Below, piece after piece: positions 61,086-64,000 of a stretch of 64,000 bases of DNA. Position 1 is the first letter of the stretch; each line of letters begins with the position of its first letter. A program made the translations under genes and the position numbers. A model generated the notes under the pieces. That model did no database searches, was not told the origin of the DNA, and saw only the letters and a program-made list of their open reading frames with translations. Source of the stretch: Imbroritus primus (GTDB lineage: Bacteria > Pseudomonadota > Gammaproteobacteria > Burkholderiales > Burkholderiaceae); NCBI RefSeq assembly GCF_964332355.1, contig NZ_OZ201293.1:1736001-1800000 (forward strand). Direction: 5' to 3'.

Positions 61086-62552
61086 TCACGACAATCCCAT
61101 GCACAGATATTTCAGCTCGAGATACTCTTCGATGCCATACTTCGAGCCTTCACGCCCCAGGCCCGATTGCTTCACGCCACCGAACGGCGCGACCTCATTC
61201 GAGATGGCGCCGGCGTTGATGCCGACCATGCCAAACTCGAGACCTTCGGCGATCCGCCATACGCGTGACAGGTCACGGGTATAGACGTAAGAGGCCAATC
61301 CGTACTCCGCATGATTGGCTAGCGCCAAGGCTTCTTCCTCCGTTTCGAAACGGACGATGCCGATCACCGGCCCGAAAGTTTCCTCGCGGAACATCAGCAT
61401 CTCGTCGGTCACGCCGGTCATCACGGTCGGTGCAAAGAAGCGCCCTTCACCGGCCTTGCCGCCAGTCACCACCTTGGCGCCACGCTGGCAGGCATCTTCG
61501 ACGTGCTGACGCACCTTGTTCAAACCCTGATCATCGATCAGCGGCCCCATGGTGACGCCTTCTTCAAAGGCGTTGCCCAGGCAAATGGCCTCGGAGCGTG
61601 CAGCCAGCGCAGCCACGAAGCGGTCATGGATGCCGGCCTGCACATAGAAGCGGTTGGGCGCGATGCAGACCTGACCCGCGTTGCGGTACTTGGACATGCA
61701 GGCGCCAGTCACGGCGGCATCGAGATCGGCATCGTCGAACACGATGAACGGTGCATGGCCACCCAGTTCGAGCGCCAGCTTCTTCACCGTGGATGACGAC
61801 TGACGCATGAGAATCCGGCCGACTTCCGTCGAGCCGGTAAACGAGACATGCGCCACGCGCGGATCCGTGGTGAGCACCTCGCCCACCTTGATCGAATTGG
61901 CGCTGTCGGCGGTGAGGATATTGAGCACGCCTGCCGGAATGCCGGCGCGCATGGCCAGCTCACCGAGCGCAAGTGCCGTGAGCGGCGTCTGCTCAGCCGG
62001 CTTGACGACGATGGTGCAGCCTGCGGCAAGCGCCGGTGCGACCTTGCGGGTGATCATGGCCAGCGGAAAATTCCACGGTGTAATGGATACGCACACGCCG
62101 ATCGGCTGCTTGATCACCACCAGGCGCTTGTCGGCCGCGGGGCTCTGCAGCACGTCGCCGTTGACACGCTTGGCTTCTTCCGCAAACCATTCGACGAACG
62201 AGAGGCCGTAGTCCACTTCGCCACGCGCTTCAGCCAGCGGCTTGCCTTCCTCCCCGGCGATGATCGCGGCAAGGTCGCCAGCATGCTGGCACAGCAGGTA
62301 ATACCAGGCGCGCATGCGCCGTGCGCGCTCCTTGCCGGTCAGCGCACGCCACGCCGGTAGGGCGCGATGTGCCGCATCGATGGCGGCCCGGGCATCGGCG
62401 GCGTCGGCATTGGGCACGCTGGCAATGGTGGCGCCCGTCGCGGGGTCGTCCACGGCAAAGACCGACTCAGTGAGGGCACTGCGCCACTGGCCATCGCACA
62501 GGTAACGGTTCTTGAGCAAGCTCGGATCCTGCAGGTGTTTGGAGAGTGTCAT
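61086..62552 (-). CDS. NAD(P)-dependent succinate-semialdehyde dehydrogenase-like
   Basis: A 488-aa class I aldehyde dehydrogenase close to GabD. The catalytic Cys is in NAGQVCIAPN and the general-base Glu in LELGGHAPF; the NAD fold has FTGSTEVGR and the substrate region ITPWNFPLAM. GabD specificity is likely but the family also oxidises glutarate and related semialdehydes. It is third in a minus-strand run after a Bug receptor and an SDR, which suggests catabolism of an imported organic acid. Start at 62552; the frame extends seven tens of bases further without support. Confidence 0.9.
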   Translation of the reverse strand: MTLSKHLQDPSLLKNRYLCDGQWRSALTESVFAVDDPATGATIASVPNADAADARAAIDAAHRALPAWRALTGKERARRMRAWYYLLCQHAGDLAAIIAGEEGKPLAEARGEVDYGLSFVEWFAEEAKRVNGDVLQSPAADKRLVVIKQPIGVCVSITPWNFPLAMITRKVAPALAAGCTIVVKPAEQTPLTALALGELAMRAGIPAGVLNILTADSANSIKVGEVLTTDPRVAHVSFTGSTEVGRILMRQSSSTVKKLALELGGHAPFIVFDDADLDAAVTGACMSKYRNAGQVCIAPNRFYVQAGIHDRFVAALAARSEAICLGNAFEEGVTMGPLIDDQGLNKVRQHVEDACQRGAKVVTGGKAGEGRFFAPTVMTGVTDEMLMFREETFGPVIGIVRFETEEEALALANHAEYGLASYVYTRDLSRVWRIAEGLEFGMVGINAGAISNEVAPFGGVKQSGLGREGSKYGIEEYLELKYLCMGLS

Positions 62553-62749
62553 GATAGAAAGGCCGCCATGCGGCTGTGGGATCAAAAAAAGAAGATTTCC
62601 AGGACGATCCATCACGGACCATCCCGGGCGTTGTCATCGCGTACGGGAAGCAACCATGCAGGGCTTGCGCAGCCCGGCGCCACTCCAGCATCAAGGCGAC
62701 CGGTGGCTGAACCTTCCGACTGGCATCTCTCCGCCCTGTCAGGTGAAGG

Positions 62750-63520
62750 CTACGCCATGGCCTGCCCGCCATTGATATCCAGCGAAATTCCGGTGATGAA
62801 AGCCGCATCGTCAGAGGCGAGGAATGCAACCGCGCCGGCGATATCATCCACACCGGCGTGCCGGCGCAGCGGAATCTCCGACACGATGCGCTCGCGCTCT
62901 TCCGGCGTGCGGCGCTCGGCCCACAGTCCGGAGGTACGCGGCGTGAGAACCACGCCCGGGCAGATGCAATTGACGGTGATGCCCGACGGTCCGTACTCCA
63001 TCGCCAGCTGACGCGTCAGTGCGGCCATTGCGCCTTTGGCTGCTGCGTAGTTCGGACCGGCGATGAAGCTGCCGAAACGTCCGGCCTTGGAACCGTAGTT
63101 GACGATGCGCCCCGCTCCGCCCCGCTGCATCAGCGGCAGCGCTGCACGGCAGGCCCACACCGCCCCCATCAGGTTGAGGTTCATCACGCGTGCCCAGTCA
63201 TCATCGCTTTCATCCATGAAGCGATACGGCGTGTGCAGCGAGCCGCCGGCGTTGTTCACGAGCAGGTCAAGCCGGCCGCTGGCGTCGAAGGCGGCCTGCA
63301 CGGCGTCACGGACTTCCGACTCGCGCGTGGAATCCGCCTGGATCGCATGCAGTGCAAGTCCCAGGGACGCAGCCTCTGCAACCGCATCTTCGAGCACGTT
63401 GCCATCGCGGTCTGAAATCCACACCTGCATGCCCTCTTGCGCGAGGCGGATGGCCGTAGCCCGGCCAATGCCACCGCCTGCGCCGGTCAGGAACGCTGTC
63501 TTGCCTCTCAAGCCGCGCAT
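62750..63520 (-). CDS. SDR family oxidoreductase
   Basis: A 256-aa classical short-chain dehydrogenase. TGAGGGIGRA is the cofactor loop, NNAGG the structural motif, YGSKAG region Ser, YAAAKGA the Tyr-x3-Lys catalytic pair. GGAG lies 5 bases before the ATG at 63520, and the receptor stop is 3 bases further, so the two are one operon. 3-oxoacyl- or hydroxyacid-type substrates are typical; the true one is unknown. Confidence 0.92.
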   Translation of the reverse strand: MRGLRGKTAFLTGAGGGIGRATAIRLAQEGMQVWISDRDGNVLEDAVAEAASLGLALHAIQADSTRESEVRDAVQAAFDASGRLDLLVNNAGGSLHTPYRFMDESDDDWARVMNLNLMGAVWACRAALPLMQRGGAGRIVNYGSKAGRFGSFIAGPNYAAAKGAMAALTRQLAMEYGPSGITVNCICPGVVLTPRTSGLWAERRTPEERERIVSEIPLRRHAGVDDIAGAVAFLASDDAAFITGISLDINGGQAMA

Positions 63521-63522
63521 AT

Positions 63523-64000
63523 TCACTCCACCGTGATATTGGCGAATTTGATGACCTTGGCCCAGCGTTGCATCTCGGCGTCCATCAACTGGCGGAAATC
63601 GGCAATCGACCCGCCCTTCGCCTGGCCGCCGACATTGTCGAGACGCTGCTTGAAGGTATCGGTCGCGAGGATCTTGTTCACCTCGGTATTGATCTTCTGC
63701 AGGATGGCTGGCGGCGTGCCGGCGGGTGCCAGCAGCGAGAACCAGCCTTGCGACTCGAAGCCCGGCACGCCTGCCTCGATCATGGTCGGCAGATCGGGGG
63801 CCGATGGGCTGCGCTGCGCAGTCGTCACGGCCAGTGCCTTGATGCGGCCGGATTTGATATGCGGCAAGGCTGCCGGGAGGTTGTCGAACATCAGGTCGAT
63901 CTGGCCACCCATCAGGTCAGCCAGGGCCGGTGCGCTGCCGCGATACGGAATATGCGTGATGAACGTGCCGGTCATCGACTTGAACATCTCCGACGACAGG
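63523..64000 (-). CDS. Bug-family tripartite tricarboxylate receptor, partial
   Basis: The C-terminal about 158 residues of a TctC/Bug periplasmic binding protein; the N-terminus is beyond the window. The motif ITHIPYRGSAPALADLMGGQIDLMFDN is highly typical of Bug proteins, very numerous in Burkholderiales. It binds small carboxylates. The upstream residues (LSSEMFKSM) match the family too, so the Met at 63987 is internal, not the start. Operonic with the SDR and probably the aldehyde dehydrogenase. Confidence 0.94.
   Translation of the reverse strand, partial: LSSEMFKSMTGTFITHIPYRGSAPALADLMGGQIDLMFDNLPAALPHIKSGRIKALAVTTAQRSPSAPDLPTMIEAGVPGFESQGWFSLLAPAGTPPAILQKINTEVNKILATDTFKQRLDNVGGQAKGGSIADFRQLMDAEMQRWAKVIKFANITVE

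Overview
The window is a stretch of chromosome from a Burkholderiales betaproteobacterium, most likely of the Ralstonia/Cupriavidus lineage. That placement rests on G+C-rich coding sequence (high by eye, not computed), on the blocks purA-hisZ-hflC-hflK-hflX-hfq-der-bamB-yfgM-hisS-ispG-rodZ-pilW-rlmN-ndk, surE-pcm-nlpD-rpoS, recR-ybaB-dnaX-4.5S RNA-addAB-trxA-rho-rpmE2, and on a Bug-type (TctC) solute receptor at the right edge. The species cannot be fixed from this sequence alone. No phage, insertion sequence, integrase, CRISPR array or rRNA was seen.

Layout. From 70 to 17236 everything is on the minus strand. It is a housekeeping block read leftward from ndk: rRNA/tRNA modification (rlmN), a type IV pilus lipoprotein (pilW), cell shape (rodZ), isoprenoids (ispG), histidyl-tRNA synthetase, outer-membrane assembly (yfgM, bamB), ribosome GTPases (der, hflX), hfq, membrane proteolysis control (hflK, hflC), hisZ, purA and a phosphoribosyltransferase. 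From 17563 to 24678 come a YccA-type membrane protein (plus strand), rlmD, and the stationary-phase block surE-pcm-nlpD-rpoS ending in a 3'-5' exonuclease coupled to rpoS. From 24817 to 37590 there are a quinone oxidoreductase, an unannotated 31-residue membrane peptide, a LysR regulator, recR-ybaB-dnaX, the 4.5S RNA, and an AddAB-type helicase-nuclease pair. From 37958 to 44459 the plus strand carries trxA, rho, mtfA, type B L31, a GT-C glycosyltransferase and a MATE exporter. This ends at a striking hexanucleotide repeat and a two-way terminator facing a tRNA Ala-Glu-Asp operon that lies beyond gltX.

From 47004 rightward the content is more accessory: a Fur-boxed iron-binding protein without its permease, a patatin lipoprotein, an NlpC/P60 hydrolase next to a complete yejABEF peptide importer, fabI, cytochrome b561, two lipoproteins of unknown function, a sugar-epimerase-like protein, and a Bug receptor-SDR-aldehyde dehydrogenase catabolic cluster cut by the window end.

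I found no convincing new multigene system. The best leads are small or non-coding: the 31-aa membrane peptide at 25868-25963, the (TCAGAC)17-(GACTTC)4 repeat, a triple-hairpin hfq leader, a nested inverted repeat at 57931-58026, and the two unknown lipoproteins.
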